Below are positions 9,700 through 18,845 of a DNA stretch of 64,000 nucleotides, piece by piece. Within the stretch, counting starts at the first letter, position 1. Every line of letters starts with the position of its first letter. Source of the DNA: Rallus limicola. Taxonomy: Eukaryota; Chordata; Aves; Gruiformes; Rallidae. Position numbers and translations under genes: made by a program. The stretch lies in contig JAKCOZ010000012.1 in NCBI GenBank assembly GCA_022605955.1, positions 28,791,956-28,855,955 of the forward strand, written 5' to 3'. The notes below the pieces were generated by a model. That model made no database searches. It was not told the DNA's origin and saw only the letters and a list, made by a program, of their open reading frames with translations.

Positions 9700-10440
9700 T
9701 TTTAGTTGGTTTGTTTTCAGCATCTGTCTCTGTGTGGTTCCCTGTTGCCAGTTTTTAATTGCTCCCTCTCCCCCCTGCAGCGGCTCTGTAGTGGGGTGGT
9801 GTAATGTATAGCCTGCCTCTCCACTGAGGTCAAAGGAGCTGGCTTTTTCTGTAGTGGCTGCGTCTGTTCGAGCTGAGCCTAGAGTCCCTTGCTTTTTCCA
9901 GGGGCTTCATGGAAATTTGCATCCAGATGGAACCTGTTGTGGGAAACTGGCCTGGAGCAATAACTTTCCAGGGAAGCAGGAGCAAGCCTGGCACAGAAGT
10001 GATTTCTGAGGCTTTGGGTGACATGGTCAGGCACTGGAGAGTGACATCACTGGCAGCGTGACGAATGAGTGAGAAGTGTCATCGTCCTTTCACTCCAGCC
10101 ACCAGCTGAGCGCCACACGCACGGGTGCTGTCTGCAAGGGGGGGGTCTGGGAAAGGAAAGGGAAAAGAAAACCAAAGGTGCAAATTCCAGTGGGCAGGGG
10201 TGAGGAGAGTTTATCTAGAAGTAATAGAGAATTAGCAAAAAGGGGACTTTGTAGCAAAATAGCTTGAAAGTGGTGATGCACGGTGCAGTTTCTCACCAGA
10301 CTGCAGGCCTCTGGCTGTAGAGCTCAGAGCTGCCCCAAGGCCGGACTGTCATCAGACCGCATGCCCTGGGCTCCGGCCCCCACTGTCCCCTCCCCCCCAG
10401 CCTCCCTTTCTGCTGAGCACGATGTCACTGGTATGGAGCA
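9700..10440. other. stretch without recognisable genes
   Basis: Moderate GC content and no long conserved frame. It may include more of the gag region after 9,700, but I see no capsid or nucleocapsid motif such as a CCHC knuckle. Toward 10,300 the sequence becomes GC-richer and grades into the CpG-rich block. Confidence 0.4.
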
Positions 10441-10795
10441 GCCCTCTGCTTAGTGTGGGTGACGTGCCCTGTCCCTGTCCCCTGCCAGCTCCATGGGTGC
10501 CCCCCCGCCTGTTCCGTAGCCGGGCAGTACGGGACGCTGGCAAGTGTGTGAGTGCTGGGCACAGCTCAAAGCACGGGTGTGTTCGGGACGCTGCTGTCGC
10601 CTTAATCGCCGGCGCAGCTGAGGAGAAAAGCTCCTCCCCGGCTCCGTGCGGCTTCGTCCTGCCGCGCGGGACTGGCGGTGTCTAAAGCGCGCGCGGCGAG
10701 ACGCATTCAAGGGTCGCGAGGCTGATCCGTAGCGACCGCGCCGGAGCACCGAGGAGCCTGCGCAGTAGGTCGTACTGAAGCTGCCCAGAGTATCC

Positions 10796-10806
10796 TGCGC
10801 ATGCGC
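10796..10806. promoter_or_regulatory. NRF-1-type palindrome TGCGCATGCGC
   Basis: A perfect 11-bp match to the core of the NRF-1 binding consensus, in copy 1 of the repeated promoter unit. A near-identical GCGCATGCGCA lies at 10,898-10,908. Binding is inferred from the motif only. Confidence 0.6.
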
Positions 10807-11936
10807 TTTGGGGCGATGTGGAGCCCCGCGGAATGCCGGGAGGTGTACCATGCCGATGCGCCTGGCGGGTGACGGGGAGTGCGGCAGGAAGGAATAAGCG
10901 CATGCGCAGTAAGGCGCGAGTAACCCGTTCGCTGCTGCCGCCTGGCGGACACGCTCTGGTACTGCGGCCGGCTTGCGCAGCGCCCCAACGACGCTGCATT
11001 CTTCCTCCTTGCGCGCTCGCTGCGTTACTGCGTGGGTGCACGGGAATCCCGCTGCGTTCTGCCGTCATGCGGACACAGCGCGGTACTGCGGCCGGGCGGC
11101 GCAGAGCGAGCGGCAGAGCGCTTTTAAAGCGGGGAGCCACCGTTGCCGGACGACCGCGCCGCGGTAGCGCCGTAGGATCGATCGCATGTGCATTAGAGCG
11201 AGTGCGACGAGCTCGGTGCTGCCGCCTGGCGGACACGCCGCGGTGCTGCGGCCGGGCGGCGCAGCGCACGGAAGCCGCTGCGTTCTTGCTTCTTGCGGAC
11301 TCGCCGCGTTCCTGCGGCGGTGCAGGCGAAACCCGCTGCGGTCTGCCGTCGTTCGGACCCTCTGCGGTACTGCTGCTGGGCGACGGAGCTCGAGGGCAGA
11401 GCGCTTTAAAGCGGCACTGAAGGAGCCCATAGTACCCTGTGCCTGCGATCTGGGGCCATGTGGAGGCCCGCGGAACGGCGGAAAGTGCATGAGCCCGGTG
11501 GGTGACAGGGAGTGCTGCATCCGCAGGAGGGCGCGAGGGACCCGCTCGGTGCTGCCGCCTGGCGGCCTCGCTGCGGTACTGCGGCGCGGGGGAGCAGGGC
11601 GCGCGGCAGAGCGCTTTCAAGAGAGGCGCGGCCGTTGCCCAGCGACCACGCCGCAGTAGCGCCTCCAGCTCAAGGACCATGCGCAGTAGAGCGAGCGCAA
11701 TGAGCTCGGTGCTGCCGCCTGGCGGACACGCCGCGGTGCTGCGGCTGGGGCGCAATGAGCTCGGTGCTGCCGCCTGGCGGACACGCCGCGGTGCTGCGGC
11801 TGGGTGGCCAGCGCGAGCGGCAGAGCGCTTTCAAGAGGGGCGCCGCCGTTGCCCAACGACCACGACGCGTTAGTGCTGCAGGAACGAGGAGCAGGCACAG
11901 TAGAGCGCACGATAACCACCGCAGCGCCGAAACACC

Positions 11937-12228
11937 ATGGAGTTATGCTACTCTATGACCGAAAGTCCTCCGACGGCCATTTAACCACCAAACAACCATA
12001 GAGCTGTGCAACTCTATGCCCGGAAGTCATCCGGCGGCCATTTTACCGCCGAGAGACAATAGAGTTTTGATACTCTATGACCGAAAGTCCTCCGACGGCC
12101 ATTTCACCACCAAACAACCATAGAGCTGAGCAACTCTATGACCGGAAGTCCTCCTGCGGCCATGTTACCGCCGATCGACCATAGATTTGATCCTCTCTAT
12201 GGCCTGAAGTCCTCGGGAGATAATTTTA
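11937..12228 (+). repeat. exact 61-bp tandem array with ETS-like and YY1-like boxes
   Basis: Units start at 11,937, 11,998, 12,059, 12,120 and 12,181, each exactly 61 bp apart, with the fifth truncated near 12,228. Every unit opens with an inverted repeat of the form ATAGAG-N8-CTCTAT, decayed in the first and last. Next comes a CCGAAAGT or CCGGAAGT box, then GGCCAT. The units alternate in type: 1 and 3 have GAAAGTCCTCCGACGGCCAT and ACCACCAAACAACC, while 2 and 4 have GGAAGTC and TTACCGCC. The true period is therefore a 122-bp dimer. GGAAGT is the ETS/GABP core and GGCCAT(TTT) resembles YY1 sites. The array lies in the CpG-rich block upstream of a candidate first exon. Confidence 0.85.
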
Positions 12229-12456
12229 ATGCCCAGCTTTCAGCTAGCGGGCACGCCCCGGTACTACGGACGGCTAAGCGCACGAAATCCGCTGCCGCTT
12301 TGCGGACATTCAGCGGTTCCGCGAGCGAGTGGCGCAGCGCGCGCGGCAGAGCGCTTTCAAGAGGGGCGCTGCTGTTGCCCAGCGACCAGGACGCGTTAGT
12401 GCTGCAGGACCAAGGAGCATGCGCATTAGAGCGCAGTGAAGCTGCCCTATGTATCC

Positions 12457-12467
12457 TGCGCATGCGC
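12457..12467. promoter_or_regulatory. NRF-1-type palindrome TGCGCATGCGC (second copy)
   Basis: Identical to the site at 10,796-10,806 and in the equivalent position of the repeated promoter unit, about 180 bp upstream of the candidate splice donor at 12,639. Confidence 0.6.
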
Positions 12468-12499
12468 TCTGGGGTGTTGTGGAGCCCCGCGGTGTGCTG

Positions 12500-12638
12500 G
12501 GAGACATACTCGGTGCAGGCGCCGTAAGGCTCGCACATGTCCGGGCATTCCACGTGGCCGGCGCGAAATTCGCTTCGCCTCTCGCCGCCGGTCCCGGCTG
12601 CGTGCTGGTTGGTGCCGCCGGCTCCGCGCTCCCTGCCG
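12500..12638 (+). other. candidate 5' non-coding first exon
   Basis: The repeated upstream unit ends near 12,500 and is followed by unique CpG-rich sequence up to CCCTGCCG, then a consensus donor GTAAGG at 12,639. Downstream the sequence becomes a GC-rich and then G/T-rich intron-like tract. This is the usual layout of a TATA-less CpG-island first exon. The start of transcription cannot be placed and no downstream partner exon was identified. A second donor-like GTGAGG lies near 12,950. Confidence 0.35.
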
Positions 12639-13099
12639 GTAAGGCGCCGCCTCCGCCGCCCCGCGCGGGGTCGGCCGGGGCCGGGCGGTCGGTTCGCGGT
12701 GCGTTGGGTCGCGGCGGGACGGGGCTCCGCGGGGTCTGTGCGGGGCCCGCGAGCGGAGAGGCGCCGCGCGTTCCCCGCCCCCCGCCCGGAGCCGGTCGGT
12801 GCCGGGCCGTTTCTTGGCGGCTCCGGCGGAGTGTCTGTGCCGGGCGGGGGGGCTCCGCGGTTCGCGGGCACTGCGCTCCGGGGGTCGCGGCGGCTTCTCG
12901 GGGGCTCCGGCCAGGCCAGAGCTCTCCTTCCTCCAAGCAGCCGTCACGGGTGAGGCGAGTCAGCCCGGGCTGGTTCCCCCGCGCCTGGCATGGCTTCCCC
13001 ATGGCAGGGGCCGGGCGGCGCGGGGCACTGCTGGGTGCTTCCCGGGCATCCTGAGCGTGTCCGGGGCGTGGGGTCGGGGCTGCCGTTGGGGCAGCGCTC

Positions 13100-13690
13100 A
13101 GCAGCAGTTTGGGGTTGGTGCTGGGAAGGGTCGGGGACGGGGGGAAGGAGGCGGTGCGGGTTTTTTTTTTGGGCTTGTGGTTTTCGCTGGGTTCTGGGGT
13201 TATCGGGGTTCTGTGGGGCTTTGCGTTGGGCCTGGGGTTAGCGGGGTGAGTGCGGGCTTGTGGGGTTGTTTGAGTTGGATAGGGGAAGCTGTTTGGGGCT
13301 GGCGTGTTTTTGGGGCTGCGGGGAGTGTCAGGGGTTTGTGTCTCTTTTTACTGTCGGCTTGTGTGTTTTGTGACTCGTGGGGTTGTTTTGGCAGAGGAGG
13401 GCTTGGGGCTCCTGCTGTGGTTTTTGTGATGTCTGGGGTTTCCAGGTTTGTTGGCTTTTTTTGGTTTGGTGGTTATTTTGTGGTTTTGTGGGGTTTTGTT
13501 TTTGTTTTTTAATTGGGTTTTAGGGGTTTCTGTGGCTTGTGGGGTTTTCAGATTTTTTTTTTTTTCTGGTCTGGATGGGCTCAGCTGTTGGATGGGGTTC
13601 TTTTCATTTTTTTTTCCACGCTGCGAATTCCAGGGCTGTCAGAAGGGCCAGTTTTCCCCTTTTCCTGTGGCTCCCCTTATACTTGCCCTT
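13100..13690 (+). repeat. G/T-rich intron-like tract
   Basis: Runs of GGGGTT and TTTT words dominate, related to those at 8,720-8,944. A phrase near 13,080-13,100 (CCGTTGGGGCAGCGCTC) also appears near 3,985 (GCGTTGGGGCAGCGCTC), linking this intron-like DNA to the sequence downstream of module X. Overlapping frames encode only Gly, Val, Phe, Trp and Leu, reflecting composition. Confidence 0.5.
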
Positions 13691-13995
13691 GTAATTCCGA
13701 TTTTCCGAGAGTTTTAGGCTTTCCTTATAAAGTAATGGGGATCAAAGTTGTAGTATCTTCCAGGTCAGCTTACAGTTTTCCTAATTGCTTGTAGAGTGAC
13801 AGGGTTCCGTGGCTTTTCTGGTAGGGTCTGAGGATTATGGGTGTGTTTAATTGGTTTTTTTTTGTGGCTTCTTTGGTTTTGGGGCTTTGTGGGGGTTCTT
13901 TTGGGTGTTTTAATCTGTTTCTTTTCCAAATTTGTTTCTGCCTGGCTCCTTATTCCCAGCTTTTAAATTCTCGTTTTCTCTGCTATATCCTTCTG
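13690..13995 (+). repeat. triplicated intron-like module, copy 1
   Basis: The run from GAGAGTTTTAGGC...CCTTATAAAGTAATGGGGATCAAAG through CTTCCAGGTCAGCTTA, the TTTTAATCTGTTTCTTTTC block and CCTGGCTCCTTATTCCCAGC is repeated at 17,881-18,275 and 25,322-25,740. In this copy and the one at 25.3 kb it leads into a CT-rich tract and then CCTCAAAGTCTACAGCTGTC. In copy 2 it leads into other sequence. The module is host-derived or an unrecognised repeat; no coding frame is supported. Confidence 0.65.
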
Positions 13996-14009
13996 GACTT
14001 TTTTCCTTG

Positions 14010-14725
14010 GTCTCTCTCTCTCTCTCTCTCTCTGTCAGCTCCCTCCCTCTCTCTCTCTCTCTCTGTCAGCTCCCTCCCTCTCTCTCTCTCTCTCTGTCAG
14101 CTCCCTCCCTCTCTCTCTCTCTCTCTGTCAGCTCCCTCCCTCTCTCTCTCTCTCTCTGTCAGCTCCCTCCCTCTCTCTCTCTCTCTCTGTCAGCTCCCTC
14201 CCTCTCTCTCTCTCTCTCTGTCAGCTCCCTCCCTCTCTCTCTCTCTCTCTGTCAGCTCCCTCCCTCTCTCTCTCTCTCTCTGTCAGCTCCCTCCCTCTCT
14301 CTCTCTCTCTCTGTCAGCTCCCTCCCTCTCTCTCTCTCTCTCTGTCAGCTCCCTCCCTCTCTCTCTCTCTCTCTGTCAGCTCCCTCCCTCTCTCTCTCTC
14401 TCTCTGTCAGCTCCCTCCCTCTCTCTCCCTCTCTCTGTCAGCTCCCTCCCTCTCTCTCTCTCTCTCTGTCAGCTCCCTCCCTCTCTCTCTCTCTCTCTGT
14501 CAGCTCCCTCCCTCTCTCTCTCTCTCTCTGTCAGCTCCCTCCCTCTCTCTCTCTCTCTCTGTCAGCTCGCTCCCTCTCTCCCTCTCTCTGTCAGCTCGCT
14601 CCCTCTCTCCCTCGTCAGCTCCCTCTCTCCCTCGTCAGCTCCCTCTCTCCCTCGTCAGCTCCCTCTCTCCCTCGTCAGCTCCCTCTCTCCCTCGTCAGCT
14701 CCCTCGTCAGCTCCCTCTCTCTGTC
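14010..14725 (+). repeat. 31-bp CT-rich minisatellite with a 20-bp variant block
   Basis: The GTCAGCT landmark recurs every 31 bp (14,034, 14,065, 14,096 and so on) for about 18 units to roughly 14,600. Each unit is (CT)n plus GTCAGCTCCCTCC. Then the unit shortens to about 20 bp (CTCCCTCTCTCCCTCGTCAG) for five or six copies. The copies are nearly identical, so the expansion is recent. The corresponding place in the 25.7-kb module copy has a single CT tract followed by one GTCAGCTCCCT. The array ends with CCTCAAAGTCTACAGCTGTC, also shared with 25.8 kb. Confidence 0.9.
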
Positions 14726-14804
14726 CTCAAAGTCTACAGCTGTCTGTGCTGTGGCCCGGGCTATTTGTCTGCAATTCCTCATCACTCCGTGCTGCTTTTT
14801 CCTC

Positions 14805-16170
14805 ATGCGCAGGATCCTCCTTGGGAACATGCTTCTCATCTCACTCGGAGTATGGACGTTCAATGGCCACAATACAGCCACGATACAGCCACGTTTCGGT
14901 GGTTGTTCTTCCTGTGTAGCAGTCCAGAAAATGGCAGGATTCATAAGGTGAGTTGTTTTCAAGGTTACATCATTCTGTTGTGTAAGAACTGCCTGGTATT
15001 TCATCATCCTTGTAGGGGATAGCTGGTGCGTCCCCTTTTGCTCCAACACTGTGACTGCTGTGTGTGGAACAAGGACCGTGATGGTTCTTGCCACTGGTTG
15101 CAGGCAAGAGGCAAGAACATCAAGGTTATCTCAAGTTTCCCAAAAGCCTTTTGTTGGTGTCTATTACATATCAACGGGATAGACTTCTGGGCTTCATGCA
15201 GTGATTTGGGGGTTAGACCATACTGCGTGATCCAGAGCCCACACCGTCCTGCCATTCCCAGAAATGCTCTCAGTTCCTGTCCAGCCCCAGGCTCTGGAAT
15301 AGCACAAATTGCCTCTTTTGGGTCTGTCCCCAGCCTTTGTTGCCTTTGTGAAATCTCCAAGCCCAAATATCTTACAGTTTGGCTTGCTGTTTGAGATTTC
15401 TTCTTGGATACCTCGTACCCATGAAGTCTCCAGAAGTTTCAAAGTTCAGTGGTTAGCCGTATCCAGGCCGCCTATTGCAAGAGCAGCTGTTCTGGTCATG
15501 GAGTCCACGTCTCCTTGTTTGTTCAGATCTCCAGTTCCTTTGCGGGTTGGCTGCCACAGTTGGGCCAGAGCTTTTTTAAATCCTTGGGGTAGCCGTGTCC
15601 CAGTTTGTGGTCTCTCCCACTGAAGAGCAAATAATTTATGACTCTTTTCTCCAGGGGTGTGCAAAAGAGAGCGTCTTTTAAATCAAGCACTGTAAGCCAC
15701 TGATCATTTTTCCTCCAGAGCAGTGAACACAGTCCAAGGAATTGTCGCTACTGGGTGTGTGTCTTTCACAATTTGATTAATAGCTCTTAGGTCCTGTACC
15801 AATCTGTGCTCACCGTTTGTCTGTCGTGCTGGTAAAAACGGTGTGTTATATTCTGATTGACTCACTTGAAAAATCTTCTATTTCAGAAATTACAGGAGCA
15901 ATCTTTTAATTCCCTGTTTTGCCTGAGGTGTAATTGGGTATTGTTTAATCCTAACTGGTTTTGCACTTTCTTTCCATTCAGCAGTCACTGGCTGTGCTAA
16001 TGTAGGCTTTCCTGGGATGTCGGTTTCCCATAGGGCAGGGCCCACTGCACCCCTTCTTTCTGGGGGAATTTCTTGTATCATTTGTTTTTTATACAACAAT
16101 TCCCCATTTTGGAAAAGAATGTATGTCTTCAATTTAGAGACTAGATTAATTTCCATTATGGGCATTGGAC
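14805..16170 (-). pseudogene. endogenous retrovirus reverse transcriptase, broken
   Basis: Minus-strand pieces run in order through a reverse transcriptase. The N-terminal strands (16,165-15,890) include PVRIKQYPITPQAKQGIK. A middle segment (15,664-15,446) includes LPQGFKKALAQLW. The thumb (15,366 onward) includes ELRAFLGMAGRCGLWI. The connection (15,094-14,805) includes LSPTRMMKYQAVLTQQ. I do not see a clear YxDD catalytic box; the expected stretch around 15,450-15,480 is degraded. The element ends abruptly at 14,805, where host-like module sequence begins, so RNase H and integrase are missing. It belongs to the same gammaretrovirus-like group as the remnant at 5.2-8.2 kb. Confidence 0.8.
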
Positions 16171-16204
16171 TGTGTTTCCCACACCAGACTTTGCAGGCAT
16201 TGAA

Positions 16205-16512
16205 AAGATTCCAGTCCTGGGCTTGCCCTTCAGTGGAGGAAAGCCAGCCGCCGGATTCTCCCTTTTGAGCGGAGTTCTTTCTCTCTGCTTTTTTCCTGCC
16301 CTGTTTGGCAGGGCGTCGTAGAGTATGTAGGTGAAGCAGAGCTGTCAGTCCTGGAGTGTGCCAAAGGGATTAGACTTTGTGTGCCGCAGTATCAGAGGGA
16401 GAACACTGAGAACCCTGCACTTAGGAAAATACCGAGAGATGGAGTTTGATGAGGAGACAGGGCATCTTACACTGATCAGGTGGAAGGCATGACCAGACAA
16501 TCCAGCAGCAAT
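16205..16512 (+). repeat. host-derived duplicated module Y, copy 2
   Basis: This copy matches 4,095-4,400, including the acceptor (CCTGCCCTGTTTGGCAG) and the short KYREME..ETGHLTLIRW frame. It lacks about 15 nt (CTGACTGGC region) and has an altered 3' edge. It is joined on its left to the reverse transcriptase remnant, while copy 1 is joined to G/T-rich intron-like DNA, so the left junctions differ. Confidence 0.6.
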
Positions 16513-16532
16513 CCAGGTGTGCAAAGCGCATG

Positions 16533-16705
16533 CCCCGGCCCCAGTGCCTTTCTTGCCGGCCCCAGTGCGGCCCCAGTGCCTTTCTTGCCGGCCCCAGTGC
16601 GGCCCCAGTGCCTTTCTTGCCGGCCCCAGTGCGGCCCCAGTGCCTTTCTTGCCGACCCCAGTGCGGCCCCAGTGCCTTTCTTGCCGGCCCCAGTGCCTTT
16701 ATTTG
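16533..16705 (+). repeat. 32-bp GC-rich minisatellite
   Basis: A unit of CCCCAGTGCCTTTCTTGCCG plus GCCCCAGTGCGG repeats with an exact 32-bp period (landmarks at 16,541, 16,573 and 16,605) for about five units. Almost no differences separate the units. In the equivalent place of copy 1 (about 4,752-4,770) there is a single GCCCCAGTACCTTTATT, so this is a copy-specific expansion. Confidence 0.9.
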
Positions 16706-16739
16706 TGTTCCAAGTGATTTCAGCTCCTTTCTCCCACCA

Positions 16740-17880
16740 ACTGCCTTTCTGTCCTCGCTACAGCTTTGCCACCGCCAGAGGTGGCGATGGGCAAGGTGGG
16801 CGTCAGGTCCGGGAGTCACGGGGCTGAGTTTCGGGACGGGGACAGGGAGAGGCTTGCTGTCGGTTGCTGACGCTTCATCTTCTGGGGGCTGAGGTTTGGG
16901 TTTTCCAGCTGCTGATGGGTGTTTTCTCGTTCTGCAGAGCTACTCTGAGTGGTCACTGTTGCCAAGACCTTCCCTACACAAAGCAGATCAGCAGGCACGT
17001 CTTTTCTTCCAGAGCAGGGGAACACATCGTCTGGCTCCGCCCAGGACGTGTTCACCCACAGGTACAAAGCACAACATATCGAGACAGTTTCTAGCAAAAT
17101 CATTGTGCAGAAAGGCTGGCTTCTTATCTTGGCCTTTGCAGCGATTGGCTTTTGCTTGCTTCCCTTTATCTGTATTCTTCTTCTATAAAAATCCTTGGTT
17201 AACTGTGCTGCTTGTTTTCAGTACAAAGAGGGGAGGGTAACGATCAGCACATTGCTGTTATTTCCTGGAAATCCTGATCATAGGTAAATGCCCTCCGCGC
17301 ATGCGTAGTCATAATGCAGAGTCATTAGCGACTTTCCATAGCGATAAAGGCACACACCCTCTTGTTCCTAAGAATCCTAATGTGCAGTATATTCTCATAG
17401 CTGCTATAACTCCTTTAAAGTCCAAATCATATCCTAAACTAAAACTGAAATAACCTAGAAGGTAAGCTGTTTTACTCGGGTGACTGTAACATTTTTCTCC
17501 CTTGGAATGTATTGATAATTGTACTCGGTGCTTTCACGCAATCAAATTGTGGCTGTGTTGAATGTTAAATTGTCATATGATGGTGGATCTCTTCACTTAT
17601 GCCAGCTGCCAGTTTTTATTTCCTTTAAGGGGAGATTTCTTCCAGTTGAGCATAGTATAGGCCGTCCTAAAGTAGTTTGTGATGTATTTTGCCGATTTGC
17701 AAGTTCTTGAATCAAATGACACTTTTTATTTTTCCCTTCTATGCTATTTGGTCTGTATTTATTTCCTTCTGTGAGCCTGTTCACCTACTCTTACTTGTCA
17801 ATCATTCGAGAAACAGGTTTGTTTCTGAGTGCTGTTGGCTACCTGCTCTTGGTTTGACGATGGTTTCTCTTTTATTCTAG
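16740..17880 (-). pseudogene. retroviral env-like region, second copy
   Basis: Nearly identical to 5,320-6,470, including the hydrophobic start (MILLETVSICCALYLW, about 17,103) and the ELANRQNTSQTTLGRP frame (17,784-17,593). In this copy the integrase that should adjoin it at higher coordinates is replaced by the host-like module at 17,881-18,275. A separate integrase fragment then appears at 18,505-18,790. The env label is positional only, and the frame is broken in several places. Confidence 0.5.
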
Positions 17881-18275
17881 GTGTATTGGACTTCATTTTT
17901 TGCTTTCCTTGGCTTTGCTCTGTATGCTGTGAGCTGTGAGTATTGCTTCTCCTAACAGGTCTAGTGATGAGATTTTTCTAGCTGGGGTTAGAGTGAGCAT
18001 CTTGTCCACGGAGAATTTTAGGCATCCTTATAAAGTAATGGGGATCAAAGGTGTAGTATCTTCCAGGTCAGCTTACAGTTTTCCTAATTGCTTGTAGAGT
18101 GACAGGGTTCCGTGGCTTTTCTGGTAGGGTCTGAGGTTTATAGTGTGTTTAATTGGTTTTTTGTGGCTTCTTTGGTTTTGGGGCTTTGTGGGGGTTCTTT
18201 TGGGTGTTTTAATCTGTTTCTTTTCTACATTTGTTTCTGCCTGGCTCCTTATTCCCAGCTTTTAAACTCTCGCTG
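17881..18275 (+). repeat. triplicated intron-like module, copy 2
   Basis: This copy starts with the longer left end shared with 25,322 (GGTGTATTGGACTTCATTTTTTGC, then CTTTGCTCTGTATGCTGTGAG). It then matches the other two copies to CCTTATTCCCAGCTTTTAAA. It lacks the CT-rich tract and turns into the module at 18,276. Confidence 0.65.
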
Positions 18276-18500
18276 GACTTTACAATCAAGAAGAACTGAC
18301 ATGTAAGTTTGTGTGTCCACAGTGAATCGATCCTTCCCTGTGCACCCAGCGCTGAACTGTGACCATGAGCAACAGATGGAATTCCCCACCTTTTGTGAAG
18401 TCGCTTTGGGCTGATGGGTGGCTTAAGCTCTGTGATGGTAGGTCCTGCAATTGCAGTCATTTGGGCAGTCGCGCTCAAGCGTGTGTGATGGAATAGCCAA
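18276..18500 (+). repeat. duplicated module Z, copy 1, exon-like
   Basis: This block matches 29,310-29,520. Shared phrases include CCTGTGCACC, AGCGCTGAAC, CAACAGATGGAATTCCCCACC, GGGCTGATGG and CTCTGTGATGGTAGGTC. The last phrase forms a possible donor (GTAGGT). No frame is conserved open in both copies and I do not recognise a gene. Confidence 0.5.
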
Positions 18501-18504
18501 AAGT

Positions 18505-18790
18505 TACTCCAAGTCTAGGAATAATCTACTGTTGGAGCCAATTAACTCTTTCCTTAGCTTGATGGGTGCGACAGGGAAAGGCTTCTGGCTGTCTAGGAAA
18601 AGTATCAACCCCAACCAAAACATTCTTTTATGTAACTCTGTAACATCAGGAATCTTCCAGATTCACCCCTGTCTTCAACTTACCCATTTGAGTTTTCTAT
18701 TGTACTGCTGGTTTTTTTAAACATGCCTTACGGTTTGCTGTTACTGACTCAGCGGTTCCAGCATTTGCACTAAATGCCCAATTCTATTCC
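18505..18790 (-). pseudogene. integrase fragment of an endogenous retrovirus
   Basis: The stretch parallels 7,145-7,440 closely: a GGAATAATCT...GGAGCCAATTAACT block, then GTATCAACCCCAA, CCCATTTGAGTTTTCTA and TTTTTTAAACATGCCTT. On the minus strand it covers the linker after the zinc finger and the first part of the integrase core. It is a short detached piece, non-coding as it stands, ending near the host-like RIN2 module. Confidence 0.75.
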
Positions 18791-18845
18791 ACATCCTATT
18801 TCATTAGGGTGACTGTAAGACCACCTCCTTCGCGTTGCGCTCCAG

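Larger units (their letters stand above)
10680..12500 (+). repeat. internally repeated CpG promoter unit (three main copies plus partials)
   Basis: A landmark block (CTGAAG...CCC, then a CCTGCGCATGCGCT-type site, then GTGGAG and CCCGCGG) occurs near 10,776-10,840, 11,418-11,480 and 12,438-12,500. A second landmark, GCTGCCGCCTGGCGG, occurs near 10,932, 11,217, 11,547, 11,704 and 11,758. A third, GGCAGAGCGCTTT, occurs near 11,110, 11,396, 11,612, 11,820 and 12,346. The copies around 11,704 and 11,758 are only 54 bp apart, a very local duplication. The result is a tandemly multiplied upstream region facing the plus strand. Confidence 0.6.
10440..13100 (+). promoter_or_regulatory. CpG-rich promoter-like block
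   Basis: GC content and CpG density rise sharply here and fall again after about 13,100. The rest of the left half is ordinary or pyrimidine-rich. The block contains perfect and near-perfect NRF-1-type palindromes, a 61-bp tandem array with ETS-like and YY1-like boxes, internal repeats of a promoter-like sequence, and a candidate exon with a splice donor. Long open frames on both strands (up to 357 codons on the minus strand) are expected in DNA this GC-rich and carry no recognisable domain. Survival of so many CpGs implies an unmethylated history or a recent origin. Confidence 0.65.

Noticed and set aside
10682..11755. 357-codon minus-strand frame in the CpG-rich block
   Set aside because: GC-rich repeated DNA lacks stop codons in several frames. 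The translation is Ala/Arg/Pro/Ser-rich, repeats with the DNA repeats, and shows no domain.
11937..12228. CRISPR array
   Set aside because: The regular 61-bp spacing with inverted repeats looks superficially similar, but whole units are conserved with no unique spacers. The surroundings are vertebrate and there are no cas genes.
13837..14951. Long frames of 339-360 codons rich in Leu, Ser and Pro
   Set aside because: They are translations of a (CT)n-based 31-bp minisatellite plus a G/T-rich tract. Two frames are open at once over the same bases, as expected from composition.
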